Made by a program: the position numbers and the translations under genes. From the NCBI GenBank assembly GCA_050246915.1, contig JBFWVD010000027.1:1-63583 (forward strand): a stretch of DNA of 63,583 nucleotides. The letters run 5' to 3'. Source of the stretch: JBFWVD01 sp050246915 (lineage in GTDB: Bacteria; Actinomycetota; Acidimicrobiia; Acidimicrobiales; Ilumatobacteraceae). The stretch's first letter is position 1. Each line of letters starts with the position of its first letter. The notes under the pieces are model-generated. The model was not told the origin of the DNA and searched no databases. It worked only from the letters and a program-made list of their open reading frames with translations. Shown one piece after another: positions 26,116 through 34,780 of this stretch.

Positions 26116-26384
26116 AGCAGTCGACAGTAACCCGATGCGGGGATCGCAAGGGCACGGGTCCCGATTTACCGACGACGGGAGCGCTCCCTGACCGCTCATC
26201 GATCCTCCGACCAGGAACCCCCGACCGGTTGGTGTTGGCCCGCAGCACCAGCCGTCCGAACACCCACTACTCGGAGTCACTCGCGGGCCGTACCGGCAGC
26301 ATGGTTGAGGTTGGGGCACGATCCACTGACTTCGCAGTAAAGACCGGGTAGGACGCGCGCGGTTCATCTGATAGAGAAACCGAG
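26116..26384. other. Intergenic stretch, no gene seen
   Basis: About 270 bases without a convincing gene or tRNA. It separates the mobile-element genes from the recombinase remnant. Confidence 0.4.
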
Positions 26385-26564
26385 ATGCGCAACGCCGGCA
26401 TCCCGCTGCCCGTCGTTACCCGCCGCCTCGACGACCACTGCCCCTCCACCACACTCAACTTCTACGCCCAGGCCGTCCCAGGCGGCGATGCCCAAGCAGC
26501 CGAAACACTCGAAGCGCTGCTGACGTCTGCGCATGCCACGCAAGGACGCTCCGCCTTGTCGTAG
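26385..26564 (+). pseudogene. Tyrosine recombinase C-terminal remnant
   Basis: This 59-codon frame reads MRNAGIPLPVVTRRL, then PSTTLNFYAQAVPGGDAQAA. It closely resembles the last 60 residues of actinobacterial tyrosine integrases (GVPLPVVSRRLGHSSPSTTLNFYAH-type tail, which carries the nucleophilic tyrosine, here in LNFYAQ). The rest of the catalytic domain is absent upstream, and the sequence before it does not read as integrase. It is a truncated leftover of an old integration event. Confidence 0.7.
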
Positions 26565-26603
26565 GGGGTCGCCCAACATTGACGGCGAGGAGTTACGACG
26601 GTG

Positions 26604-26839
26604 CTACACCGAGTTGCCGCCGATGAATCCCCCGATCGCTCCGAAGCCCATCCTGTAGTAGTGGTGCATGCTTCCGCAGCGCGGGCCGGCTGCTGGGAGT
26701 CGCCACCTACGAGTGCCAACAGCACGCTGAACAACATTGCGATCAGCGTCAGCCCAACCACCGTTGCGAAGACTAGTTCGAAATGATCCGACGGTCGTGG
26801 CACGTCGTCGTGTCGAGTGCGCTGCCCGGTCGACACCAT
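26604..26839 (-). pseudogene. Small membrane protein, probably frameshifted
   Basis: One minus-strand frame encodes SDHFELVFATVVGLTLIAML and a single transmembrane segment ending in LLALVGGDSQQP. A different frame then continues the sense with RMGFGAIGGFIGGNSV and a stop. Joined by a one-base shift near 26640, the two make a plausible 75-residue one-span membrane protein. Either it is frameshifted or only the first frame is used. Function unknown. Confidence 0.4.
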
Positions 26840-26969
26840 CGGGCTGTGTGCTGGAGTCTCGACGTCCGCCTCTCGGGAAGATCGGCGATGTTCAAGGTGG
26901 GACGTGGGGAGCGTGCCAGCGATCTCGCGCCATCCTCACGCCTGGACTCGGACGAGAACGTCGCTGCCT

Positions 26970-26987
26970 GTTAACAGAACTGTTGAC
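26970..26987. promoter_or_regulatory. TetR-type operator O1
   Basis: GTTAACAGAACTGTTGAC is an inverted repeat with a GTTAACA/TGTTGAC pair. It sits 30 bases before the SnoaL-like gene and belongs to a set of eight related 18-bp sites in the catabolic region. Confidence 0.6.
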
Positions 26988-27017
26988 GCGGTCGATCGTT
27001 CGTGACACCATGCCGGG

Positions 27018-27479
27018 ATGGCGGACGGCACATTGGGCGACGAGGACCGAGAGACGGTGAGGTCGGTACTCCTCGCGTACGCCCGGGCGATCGACGCCAA
27101 TGCGGTCGACGACGCGACGTCCCTCTTTTCCATCAATTGCCAGGTGAACTACGCGCTGGGCGACATGTCGATCCTCACTGGTCGAGATCATCTGCGTGAA
27201 CACCTCGCCGACACGCTGAGCCGCTTCAGTGCGACCAGCCATCACATCTCCAACATCGACGTGACGCTGGTCGGTCGCGACACGGCGCAGAGCCATTGCT
27301 ACCTCTATGCCTGGCATCGCTTCCCAGCGTTCCCCGACAAGCCCGACTTCGAGTTCTGGGGCACGTACAGCGACCGGCTGGTCAAGGCGGACGGCCGGTG
27401 GTTGATCGAGTCGCGGCGCCTCCGCATGGCCGGCAAGCGGAACATGATCGGCCGGTTCGAGCCGGTCGAGCGACGCTGA
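27018..27479 (+). CDS. SnoaL/NTF2-like protein
   Basis: This 153-residue protein has the cone-shaped SnoaL-like (NTF2) fold pattern: an N-terminal helix pair (RSVLLAYARAIDANAVDD), an ALF-type segment and a C-terminal WLIESRRLRMAGKRNM strand region. Family members include dehydratases, isomerases and polyketide cyclases acting on ring compounds. It is the first gene of a three-gene plus-strand operon (with an F420-type LLM enzyme and an EamA exporter), eight bases before the next gene. Operator O1 stands just upstream. Substrate unknown. Confidence 0.75.
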   Translation: MADGTLGDEDRETVRSVLLAYARAIDANAVDDATSLFSINCQVNYALGDMSILTGRDHLREHLADTLSRFSATSHHISNIDVTLVGRDTAQSHCYLYAWHRFPAFPDKPDFEFWGTYSDRLVKADGRWLIESRRLRMAGKRNMIGRFEPVERR

Positions 27480-27486
27480 GGGCCAC

Positions 27487-28335
27487 GTGCGGACCGGCGT
27501 CACGATGATGCTCAGCGACCGGACGATCGGTGTCGTTGAGCTGGCCCGAGCGGCCGAGGATCGCGGGTTCGAGTCGCTGTACCTCCCGGAGCACACCCAC
27601 CTTCCGGTCGAGTGCACATCCCGGGCGCTCGTGGGGGACGGCTCCGTTGGCGACGAGTACGCACGCGTACCGGATCCGCTCGTGTCGCTCGCCGCGGCTG
27701 CGGTCGGGACGAGCCGCATCCGACTCGGCACCGGCGTTGCCCTCGTCGCCCAGCACGACCCGATCGTGTTGGCGAAGCAGGTTGCGACTCTGGATCAGCT
27801 CTCAGGCGGCCGGATCGTCCTCGGGGTGGGCTACGGATGGAACGCCGAGGAGCTCGCCGACCATGGCGTGGCCTTCGACGACCGCCGGGCGGTTGTCCAC
27901 GAGCACCTTGCCGTGATGCAACGCCTGTGGGACGACGACATCGCCTCCTTCGACGGAGCCTTCGTGACGCTATCACCGAGTCGAGCGTGGCCAAAGCCGG
28001 TGCAACGGCCCCGGGTCCGGACGCTCATCGGAGGCGGGCCGAGCGCGGCCCTCTTTCGGGCCGTCGCGACCCACGCCGACGGATGGATGCCGCTCGGTGG
28101 ACGCGGCCTGTCCTCGTCCATCCCGGCCCTTCAGGATGCGTTCCGCGAGGCCGGGCGGGATCCCGCGCACCTAGACGTCGTGCCGTTCGGCACCTTCCCT
28201 GATAGGGAAAAACTCGAGTACTTCCGAACTCTCGGCGTGACTGAGGTGGCACTCGGCCTGCCGGCCAGCGACGAGGCCGAAACCCTCCGGACGCTCGACG
28301 CCTATGCGGCGATCGTCGAGGAGCTGGCGTTATGA
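27487..28335 (+). CDS. LLM class F420-dependent oxidoreductase
   Basis: This 282-residue protein is a luciferase-like TIM-barrel enzyme of the F420-type group. Recognisable parts are YLPEHTHLP, GTGVALVAQHDP (about 80-92), a conserved GGRIVLGVGYGWNAEEL (about 108-124) and IGGGPSAALF. Such enzymes transfer hydride from F420H2, or act as flavin monooxygenases, on alcohols, ketones or lipids. It starts at GTG 27487 and overlaps the EamA gene by four bases (ATGA). Its presence implies F420 use in the host, as in many actinobacteria. One of three LLM enzymes in the catabolic region. Confidence 0.8.
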   Translation: MRTGVTMMLSDRTIGVVELARAAEDRGFESLYLPEHTHLPVECTSRALVGDGSVGDEYARVPDPLVSLAAAAVGTSRIRLGTGVALVAQHDPIVLAKQVATLDQLSGGRIVLGVGYGWNAEELADHGVAFDDRRAVVHEHLAVMQRLWDDDIASFDGAFVTLSPSRAWPKPVQRPRVRTLIGGGPSAALFRAVATHADGWMPLGGRGLSSSIPALQDAFREAGRDPAHLDVVPFGTFPDREKLEYFRTLGVTEVALGLPASDEAETLRTLDAYAAIVEELAL

Positions 28336-29273
28336 CGGCCCCCAGCGCCCGGGTCACAGCATCTGTCATGGCCCTCGTCGTCGTGATCTGGGGCCTCGGC
28401 GCCCCGGTGACGAAGCTCATCACGGCGCCGCCGCTCGTGGCGGTGTCGATGCGCTTCTGGATCACGGTCCCGCTGCTGTGGAGCCTGGTGTACGTGACCG
28501 GGCGTCGCATATCCTCCGCACAACTTCGCTCGACCGTGTTGGCGGGGATCTTGTTCGGCGCCAACCACGCACTGGTGTTCGCGTCGCTGAAGCACGCCTC
28601 GGTCGCGGTGGTGTCGGTCTTGCTCGCTCTCCAGCCCGGCGTCGTCCTGCTCGTTGCGGGACCGCTCCTCGGCGAGTGGGCGACTCGATGGCACATAGCC
28701 TGGACGGTCGTCGGGGTCGGCGGTGTCGCCGTCGTGATCTTGGGCGGCAACCGAGGCGTGAGCGGGGACCCTGAGGGTCTCGCGCTCGCCGTGGCCGCGA
28801 TGTTGACGTTCTGTGGCTACTACGTCATCAACCGGAGGGTCCGCGCCACGACCGCCATCGAGGCCGCGCAGTGGATGGCCGGGGCCACGCTCTTCGCCGG
28901 GCTGACGGTGACTCCAATCGCGTTGGCGACCTCGTCGGTCGAGGATTACCGGCAGCTGGCGGGGGCCGACTGGATCTACCTGGGGTTCATGGCCGTCGTC
29001 GTAGGCGTCGTCGGCCACACCGCGATGAGTTGGGCCCACCGGTTTATCCCGGCGGCCCGGTCTTCGCTCTACCTCCTCGCCATGAACGTTATCGCTGTCG
29101 GGGCGGCATGGCCGATCCACGACGAGCCGGTGACCATCGTCCAGGCCGCCGGTGGGCTCGTAGTGCTCGGCGCGGTGGCTGCGGTGACTAGCCGTCCCGG
29201 CAGTGTTCGGGTGAGGCCCCCGGTCGACCTGTTCCCAGAAGAGCCGGAGCCAGCGCTGCACAGGAATCTCTGA
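28332..29273 (+). CDS. EamA/DMT-family transporter
   Basis: This 313-residue membrane protein has about ten hydrophobic helices in two EamA halves (for example VMALVVVIWGLGAPVTKLI at the start and AVVVGVVGHTAMSWAHRF near residue 235). Members export metabolites or amino acids. The ATG overlaps the LLM stop (ATGA), so it is the last gene of the O1 operon. It may expel a pathway intermediate; the substrate cannot be read from sequence. The C-terminal tail (RPPVDLFPEEPEPAL) is cytosolic. Confidence 0.8.
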   Translation: MTAPSARVTASVMALVVVIWGLGAPVTKLITAPPLVAVSMRFWITVPLLWSLVYVTGRRISSAQLRSTVLAGILFGANHALVFASLKHASVAVVSVLLALQPGVVLLVAGPLLGEWATRWHIAWTVVGVGGVAVVILGGNRGVSGDPEGLALAVAAMLTFCGYYVINRRVRATTAIEAAQWMAGATLFAGLTVTPIALATSSVEDYRQLAGADWIYLGFMAVVVGVVGHTAMSWAHRFIPAARSSLYLLAMNVIAVGAAWPIHDEPVTIVQAAGGLVVLGAVAAVTSRPGSVRVRPPVDLFPEEPEPALHRNL

Positions 29274-29287
29274 GGGACGCGCTCCGA

Positions 29288-29560
29288 TCAGCGCGGCAGG
29301 GATTCCTCCCGCTGATCCAACTGCTCCACGGCTTCCCGATCGTCGGCGGCATCAAATCGATGACGGGAGGCATTGGGGCTATGAGAGGTGAACGGATTCT
29401 CTCGCTTTGATTGCGAGCGCATGCCCGAGGGGTTGAGCCCTCGCCCCTGAAGTCGACGCGACTCCTCCTTGATGTCGTCGACCCAAACCCCGAGGTGGCG
29501 AATCGCGGGTGTGTCGAGCGCTTCCCACATCGAGCCTGGGGCGGCCCCGATGAGCTCCAC
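29288..29560 (-). pseudogene. VOC/glyoxalase-like remnant
   Basis: The frame begins MELIGAAPGSMWEAL and continues TPAIRHLGVWVDDIKEE. It resembles the middle of a vicinal-oxygen-chelate protein (the H-L-G-V-W-V-D-D run). The following residues lose the family pattern, and the preceding part continues only in another frame. It is probably a broken gene. Confidence 0.5.
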
Positions 29561-29822
29561 GTGGTGCGGTCCTGGAGTACGCTAGCCACAGGTGCACGTC
29601 GACGTCCTATGATCGTCATCCCGGTGCTGATCGTCATCCCGGTGCGGATGGCAGGTCGCATGCGCGTCGCCCATTCCAGCGGTATCAGCTTCGCACTCGC
29701 CATCTCCCCGCGGATCTGGCCCGACATGCGCGATGTGGCAGATCCGGCCCACCAGCAAACATCAGGTCCACGCGTCGCTCGCCTGGCGGGTCGGGCAGTC
29801 TCGTCGTTTGCGTGCCTCGATA
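29561..29822. other. Intergenic leader region, no gene seen
   Basis: No intact coding frame is convincing. The stretch carries a short direct repeat (GTCATCCCGGTG twice near 29616-29645) and runs up to operator O2. Confidence 0.35.
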
Positions 29823-29840
29823 GTCAACAGTTATGCTGAC
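29823..29840. promoter_or_regulatory. TetR-type operator O2 with embedded -10 box
   Basis: GTCAACAGTTATGCTGAC lies 43 bases before the Rieske gene. TATGCT inside it (29832-29837) is a good -10 box, so repressor binding would block the promoter. Confidence 0.7.
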
Positions 29841-29883
29841 GATGGAACTTGAGTTGAAGGTCAGACGTCGGTTTGGGGGGTGC

Positions 29884-30891
29884 GTGAAGGGGTTCAAACA
29901 CGAGACCATCGCGAACGGCTGGTACCAGATCGGCTGGACGACGGATTTCGAGGCCGAGCGACTGACGCCCCTCCGCTACTTCGGCGAGGCGCTCGCCGCG
30001 ACCCGCGGCGCGGACGGCTCGATCCACGTCATGGATGCGATCTGCAGCCACTTCGGCGCGAACCTTGGCGTCGCTGGCCGCGTCGATGACGGCTGTGTCG
30101 TCTGCCCATTCCACGGTTGGCGGTGGGGCCTCGATGGTCGCAACGTCTCCATCCCGTACAGCGCACATGGACCGCTCGAGGTCCGGTTACGTACATGGCC
30201 GGTGGTTGAGCAGGCGGGTCTCGTCTTCGCCTGGCATGGCCCTCCCGACGACTCGCCTGCTTGGGAGCTGCCGGCACTGCTGCCCGACGACGGTCGGGAG
30301 TGGCTGGCCCTGCCGGTCGCGACCCGGCTCTGGCGGGATCTCCACATCGTCCCGCAGGTGGTGTCCGAGAACAGCGTGGATGCGGCACACTTCGTCTACG
30401 TCCACGGCTCGGCCGACGTGCCGTCGATGACGGCCTGCGAAGACCGGGGGCCGATCTTCTACACCAGCTACGAGATGGCTTTCGGAGCGCCGGACCACCC
30501 GACGTGGGCGACGCCGGATGGGCCGCTTCGCGGAAGCATTACCAACCAGTGCTTCGGGGTCGGGATGACGCTGGCGCTCCTCGAGGCGTTCGACGCGGTG
30601 CTGAACCTCGCGTCGACGACGCCCATCGACGTAGACCGCTCGGACCATCGCAGCACCGTGTGGGTCGCGGCTCAGCGGCGCGATGGTGCGGCCGTGACCC
30701 CAGATCTCCAAATGCGGTGGGCCGAGCAGCAGTTCGCCCAGATCGAGGCCGACTTCGACATCATGGAGAACCTCTCCTACCGGGTCCGGCCGGTGCTGGC
30801 CCGCGAGGAGATCGCCCCCATTCGGGCGCTGCGGAAGTGGGCGGACCGGTTCTACGGCACCGACGGAAAGGCGGAGGTTAGCTGTGGCTGA
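29884..30891 (+). CDS. Rieske non-heme iron oxygenase (module A)
   Basis: This 335-residue protein is the oxygenase component of a Rieske-type system. The Rieske [2Fe-2S] motif is CSH (C54, H56) with CPFH (C74, H77), spaced as in the family. The mononuclear-iron site is NSVDAAHFVYVH near 163-175. The closest known style is the aromatic/steroid ring hydroxylases such as KshA, though it is shorter. GTG 29884 is used because an earlier ATG at 29833 lies inside operator O2. No ferredoxin or reductase gene follows, so redox partners must come from elsewhere. It overlaps the acyl-CoA ligase gene by eight bases. A paralogue with identical motif positions is at 49273-50289. Confidence 0.85.
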   Translation: MKGFKHETIANGWYQIGWTTDFEAERLTPLRYFGEALAATRGADGSIHVMDAICSHFGANLGVAGRVDDGCVVCPFHGWRWGLDGRNVSIPYSAHGPLEVRLRTWPVVEQAGLVFAWHGPPDDSPAWELPALLPDDGREWLALPVATRLWRDLHIVPQVVSENSVDAAHFVYVHGSADVPSMTACEDRGPIFYTSYEMAFGAPDHPTWATPDGPLRGSITNQCFGVGMTLALLEAFDAVLNLASTTPIDVDRSDHRSTVWVAAQRRDGAAVTPDLQMRWAEQQFAQIEADFDIMENLSYRVRPVLAREEIAPIRALRKWADRFYGTDGKAEVSCG

Positions 30892-32503
30892 AGGCTGGAG
30901 CACCGGCGAGCACAGAACGCTGCCGGCGCTGTTGCGGGCGCAGGCCGAGAAGTTCGGCGACCGCGTGGGGGTGACCGTGAACGGCGAAGAAGTGACGTAC
31001 AGCGACCTGCTCCGGCGGTCGATGTCGATGGCCAACTCGTTGATCGAGTTCGGGATTGAGCGGGGAGACGTCGTGGCCATGCTCAGCGAGAACTGCCCCG
31101 AGCAAATCTACCTCCAGTTCGGCACCGGGATGATCGGTGCTATGGAGGTGATGATCAACACGGCCTACCGCGGTGAGTTCCTCGCCCACCAGCTGCGGGA
31201 CAGCGGTGCCAAGGCGCTCCTGGTCGAGCCCGGGCTGCTCGAACACGTGCTGGCCGTGCTGCCGGCGCTGACCGCGCTGCGCACGATCGTCGTCCTCGGT
31301 TCGCTGACCGACGACCTCGCACGCGTCGACGGCGGCGTCCGCGCCCTCGGTATCGATGCACTCCGTACCGGCGATACGGAGCGCCTCACGGTGCCGGCCA
31401 AACCAGAGTGGTCCGACCCGTGCACGATCGTCTACACGTCCGGCACGACTGGACCCTCTAAGGGCGCGCTCATGTCGCACCACTACATGGTGACGCTCGG
31501 GATGCAGCAAGCCCGGATGTGGTGGCGGACGGACGGCGACGTCTTTTACGCCTGCACCCCGATGTTTCACCTCGCCTCCAAGGGTGTCGGGGTGATGGCG
31601 GCGCTGACCAAAGGGGCGCGCTGCGTGCTCGACGACCGATTCAGCGTCACGTCCTTCTGGCGCCGGGTACGGGAGGAGTCGTGTACCGCGACGATCCTCC
31701 TGGGCTCGATGATCCCGATGTTGGCGGCACGGGCGCCCTCGGAAGAGGAGGGGATCGACGTCATTGTGGCGCTGCCGATCGCGGCCGATCTGCAGGCGCC
31801 ATTGGAGGAGCGGTGGCGGTGCAAGTTCGAGACCGTCTACGGCATGAGCGAAGCGGCTCCGCTGGTCGTCTCGGACACTACGACCCGCCTCCGACCGGGC
31901 TCCGCCGGCAAGGTCAACGCTGACTACTTCGACGTCCGCATCGTAGACGACGATGGGGGGGAGGTGCCCACCGGTGAGGTCGGCGAGATCGTGGCCCGGC
32001 CCAGGCAGCCGCACGTCATGTTCGACGGGTACTACCGGAACCCAGAGGCCACTCTCAGCCACTTCCGCGACCTGTGGTTCCACACCGGTGACCTCGGGCG
32101 CGTCGACGATGACGGATTCTTCTACTTCCTGGACCGCAAGAAGGACTACCTGCGGCGGCGGGGTGAGAACATCTCCTCGTTCGAGGTCGAGATGGCGATC
32201 ATGCGGCACCCGGACGTGCTGGAGGCCTGCGTCGTCGGCGTGGCCAGCGAGCTGACCGAGGAGGAGGTCAAGGCGGTCGTCGTCGTGCGGCCCGGCTCGT
32301 CGCCGTCCGTTGAGAAGCTTCTCGACCATTGCATCCAAAACATGCCGTACTTCGCCGTCCCGCGGTACATCGAGATCGCCGATGACCTGCCTCGGACGCC
32401 GAGCGGCAAGGTGGAGAAGTACAAGCTGCGGGCGGACGGCGTCACCGCCGACTGTTGGGACCGTGAGGCCGCCGGCATCGTTGTGCGGCGAGTCCGGGCA
32501 TGA
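30884..32503 (+). CDS. Acyl-CoA ligase, FadD-like (module A)
   Basis: This 539-residue protein is an AMP-forming acyl-CoA synthetase. The phosphate-binding loop is IVYTSGTTGPSKGA near 182, followed by VYGMSEAAP near 318, HTGDLGRVD near 404 and the C-terminal PRTPSGKVEKYKLR with its catalytic-type lysine. It activates a carboxylate with ATP and CoA. The GTG start overlaps the Rieske stop, giving a two-gene operon under O2. It shares long stretches with ligases at 37764-39377 and 45318-46964 (for example INTAYRGEFLAHQLRDSGAK), so the three are paralogues. Confidence 0.85.
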   Translation: MAEGWSTGEHRTLPALLRAQAEKFGDRVGVTVNGEEVTYSDLLRRSMSMANSLIEFGIERGDVVAMLSENCPEQIYLQFGTGMIGAMEVMINTAYRGEFLAHQLRDSGAKALLVEPGLLEHVLAVLPALTALRTIVVLGSLTDDLARVDGGVRALGIDALRTGDTERLTVPAKPEWSDPCTIVYTSGTTGPSKGALMSHHYMVTLGMQQARMWWRTDGDVFYACTPMFHLASKGVGVMAALTKGARCVLDDRFSVTSFWRRVREESCTATILLGSMIPMLAARAPSEEEGIDVIVALPIAADLQAPLEERWRCKFETVYGMSEAAPLVVSDTTTRLRPGSAGKVNADYFDVRIVDDDGGEVPTGEVGEIVARPRQPHVMFDGYYRNPEATLSHFRDLWFHTGDLGRVDDDGFFYFLDRKKDYLRRRGENISSFEVEMAIMRHPDVLEACVVGVASELTEEEVKAVVVVRPGSSPSVEKLLDHCIQNMPYFAVPRYIEIADDLPRTPSGKVEKYKLRADGVTADCWDREAAGIVVRRVRA

Positions 32504-32709
32504 GCAGTGGGCTGTGAGGGCGCTCCGTGTCGCGAGCGTCCTCGTCACGTTCCTCGTCGTCGGCCTCGACGGCGCAGCTGACCCGCTAGCAGCGCTCCCG
32601 GCGTCCACATCGGCCGACTGGACGAACGCGGCCGTCCTCGACGGTGATCGCCGATTGGTCCCCAATGGCCGGGGTTCCGCAGTTAATGCACTCTTGTGCT
32701 TCATCCGTG
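32504..32709. other. Gap with no intact gene
   Basis: One plus frame from GTG 32513 starts MRALRVASVLVTFLVVGLDG, a hydrophobic stretch without a family match. It runs into the transposase remnant, so it is probably not a functional gene. A possible insertion-sequence end (GGGGTTCCGCAGTTAATGCA) lies near 32670. Confidence 0.3.
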
Positions 32710-33240
32710 GGTCAAGTTCGGCCTGGGAGGATGGGTGGGTGAATGCCGAGGGCGAGCAGGGCGAGAGCTATGAGGGTTCGGGTCCGTGGAAGCCGAAGGA
32801 GATGCGGGTGCGGAGTCGGATCTTGGTGTTGGTGGACTCGATGAGACCGTTGGAGAGTCCGGAGTCGAGCGCCCGGTCGATCGCTTGTCGGTGGTTTGGT
32901 GATCTTGCGGGCGAGCTCGTCGTGGGCCTGCATGCGTGATCGGCGTACCCATGGCAGACATCGGTCGAGGGGGTGTGCCGGGCTCGCCCGTAGGCGCGAT
33001 GCCGCCTTGGGTCGGTCTTGGCGACCCAGTCGAGCTGGAGGCGTTGCTCGTCGGTGAGATGTTGGGGTTCTTCCGAGCGCGCAGCGGGCGCGTGCGATCT
33101 GCAGCGAGGTGCCCATGGCGCGGGAGCTGTCGACGATCGTGCGTAGTCGGCGAGACCCCGTGTCTGCCCAACGGCCCCGCGATCGGACCCACTGAACAAG
33201 TTGACCGAATCCGAACGCGAAATATTCTCTAACGGCGCGT
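32710..33240 (-). pseudogene. ISL3-family transposase remnant, C-terminal half
   Basis: Minus-strand frames carry pieces of an ISL3 transposase: HLTDEQRLQLDWVAKTDP, then SNGLIESTNTKIRLRTRISF, and after a frameshift LIALALLALGIH and the end. The order and spacing match the ISL3 DDE C-terminal half, but at least two frameshifts break it. The matching N-terminal half lies at about 39.46-40.11 kb in the same orientation. Confidence 0.7.
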
Positions 33241-33557
33241 CCGTCATCCGTCTCGTCGGCGCGGTGCTCGCTGACCACCACGACGAATGCCGTCGCGCGG
33301 CGCTACTTGAAGCCTCTATGGCCAAGCTCCGCACGCGCATACTGTCCCCGCCGTCACCGCGGAGCTCGAGCCCGGCACCTGACGGCCACGAGACCGGAAC
33401 GTCGCCGCCAGCGCACCCACCCGGCCCGCAGAAACCTGAGCTGATCGCCCGCTCACCGGACCGACTTTGGTCGTGGGACATCGAGCGCCATTCGGCCGCT
33501 CTCGAATCGTGCGATGGCGAAGGACACCGCCATCGACTCGTCGCAGGGGCCGGTTGA
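33201..33557 (+). pseudogene. IS256- and IS3/IS481-like transposase fragments
   Basis: A plus-strand frame has TESEREIFSNGASVIRLVGA and VLADHHDE, matching the C-terminal end of an IS256-type (Mutator) transposase. Further on, KPELIARSPDRLWSWDI resembles the start of the integrase core of IS3/IS481-type transposases. Both are short and not contiguous, so they are leftovers of separate insertions. Confidence 0.55.
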
Positions 33558-33677
33558 AGCTTAGGGCAGCCTGATCCCTGAAACGAGGTATGCTGAGCGG
33601 CGGTGAAGGACCCGCATTCGCCGCACAGCTGGCCGTAGCAGCGGGCCAAGTTTGCGTTAGTTCGAGAGGAGCATCCG

Positions 33678-34355
33678 GTGGCCGATGACAGCCGGATCGC
33701 GGCGCGCCGCCGCGCGGCATTGGAGGCGCGTGGGGCCGGCTACATGGAGCGCCGGCGGCAACTGGTCGAGGCCGCCGCCCGGGTGTTCGCCGAGAAGGGG
33801 TTCCACAAGACGAGCTTCAGCGACATTGCGGAGCACCTCGAAATCGACCGAGCCAGCCTCTACTACTACGTCGGCAGCAAGAGCGACCTGTTCGAGGCGG
33901 TCGCTCTGGCGCCGGCCGAAGAGAACATACGCTCCATCGAGGAGATCCGGGCCAGCGACCTCGCGCCGCAGGAGAAACTCACTGCCGCCATCGAGCAGTT
34001 GATGGCGTCATTCCACGAGAGGTACCCCTACCTCTACATCTACATCCGGGAAGACGTCCGCAAGCTCGAGATGGACGCCAAGCGGGACCGGCGCATGCAC
34101 CGGATCGAGCGTCGCTACAATGCCGCGTTTGTCGACATCATCGTCGAGGGTCAGGAGAGTGGCGCCTTCGACCCCACGCTCCCCCCCAAGGTGCTGGCCT
34201 ACTCCATCGTCGGGATGCTGGCCTGGTCGCACCAGTGGTTCCGCCCGGACGGATCCGTCAGCGGGCCCGAGATCGGACAGGGGCTGGCCACGATGGTCCT
34301 CGAGGGTCTCGAGCGGAAGCCCGCCGCCAAGCGGGCCCGCCGCAAGGCTCCCTGA
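33678..34355 (+). CDS. TetR/AcrR family regulator (module A)
   Basis: This 225-residue protein has an N-terminal TetR helix-turn-helix (FAEKGFHKTSFSDIAEHL, then DRASLYYYVGSKSDLFEAV, residues about 36-74) and a C-terminal helical ligand-binding domain. GTG 33678 is preceded by GAGGAG. It is very similar to the second regulator at 48573-49265. The HTH helix sequence DRASLYYYVGSKSDLFEAVA is identical in both, so they probably recognise the same DNA. The eight-copy GTCAACA-N4-TGTTGAC palindrome of this region is the obvious target; a CoA thioester would be a likely inducer by analogy with KstR-type repressors. Confidence 0.85.
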   Translation: MADDSRIAARRRAALEARGAGYMERRRQLVEAAARVFAEKGFHKTSFSDIAEHLEIDRASLYYYVGSKSDLFEAVALAPAEENIRSIEEIRASDLAPQEKLTAAIEQLMASFHERYPYLYIYIREDVRKLEMDAKRDRRMHRIERRYNAAFVDIIVEGQESGAFDPTLPPKVLAYSIVGMLAWSHQWFRPDGSVSGPEIGQGLATMVLEGLERKPAAKRARRKAP

Positions 34356-34366
34356 TCGTCACGGCG

Positions 34367-34780
34367 TCACGGTTCCTCGGGCCGAAATATCGGCAGGGCC
34401 ACTCCTGCGGCCACCGGCTGGAAGCCCACGCGCACGCGCATCCCGATCCGGGCGTCCGCCGGATCGCAGCCGTCGAGGTTGCTCAGCATCGCCACACCCT
34501 CGTCCAGATCGACGGCCACGATCACGTACGGAACACGGAAGGCGGTGGTCGGCGCCCGGTGCACAGTCGAGAAGCTGTAGAGCGTCCCCCGCCCCTCGCT
34601 CTCGATCCAGTGCCAGCGTGCCGACGCGCAGTGGGTGCAATAGTACTCCGGTCGGAAGAAGCACCGGCCACACTCGTCGCACTTCGGTAGGAGGAGCCGT
34701 CCCTCCGCGGCCGCCGCCCAGAACGGCTCGGTCAGCTCGGTGGGACGTGGGAGCGGCACGCCGGCCGTGACGGTCGTCAC
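34367..34780 (-). CDS. DUF35 OB-fold zinc-ribbon protein (module A)
   Basis: This 137-residue protein has the DUF35 layout: an N-terminal helix (LTEPFWAAAAEGRLLLPKC), a zinc ribbon (CDEC and CTHC around residues 34-51) and an OB-fold. DUF35 proteins pair with thiolase-like proteins to form acyl-CoA lyases, as in ChsH2/Ltp2 of steroid side-chain degradation. The GTG start overlaps the crotonase stop (GTGA). It is the last gene of the O3 operon. Its partner is probably the thiolase at 35552-36724. It converges on the TetR gene. Confidence 0.85.
   Translation of the reverse strand: MTTVTAGVPLPRPTELTEPFWAAAAEGRLLLPKCDECGRCFFRPEYYCTHCASARWHWIESEGRGTLYSFSTVHRAPTTAFRVPYVIVAVDLDEGVAMLSNLDGCDPADARIGMRVRVGFQPVAAGVALPIFRPEEP

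Noticed and set aside
30878..32704. Long minus-strand frame (608 codons) opposite the acyl-CoA ligase
   Set aside because: Shadow of the ligase gene caused by high GC at third positions.
33201..33557. Intact gene of 118 codons
   Set aside because: It is a chimera of IS256 and IS3/IS481 transposase fragments.
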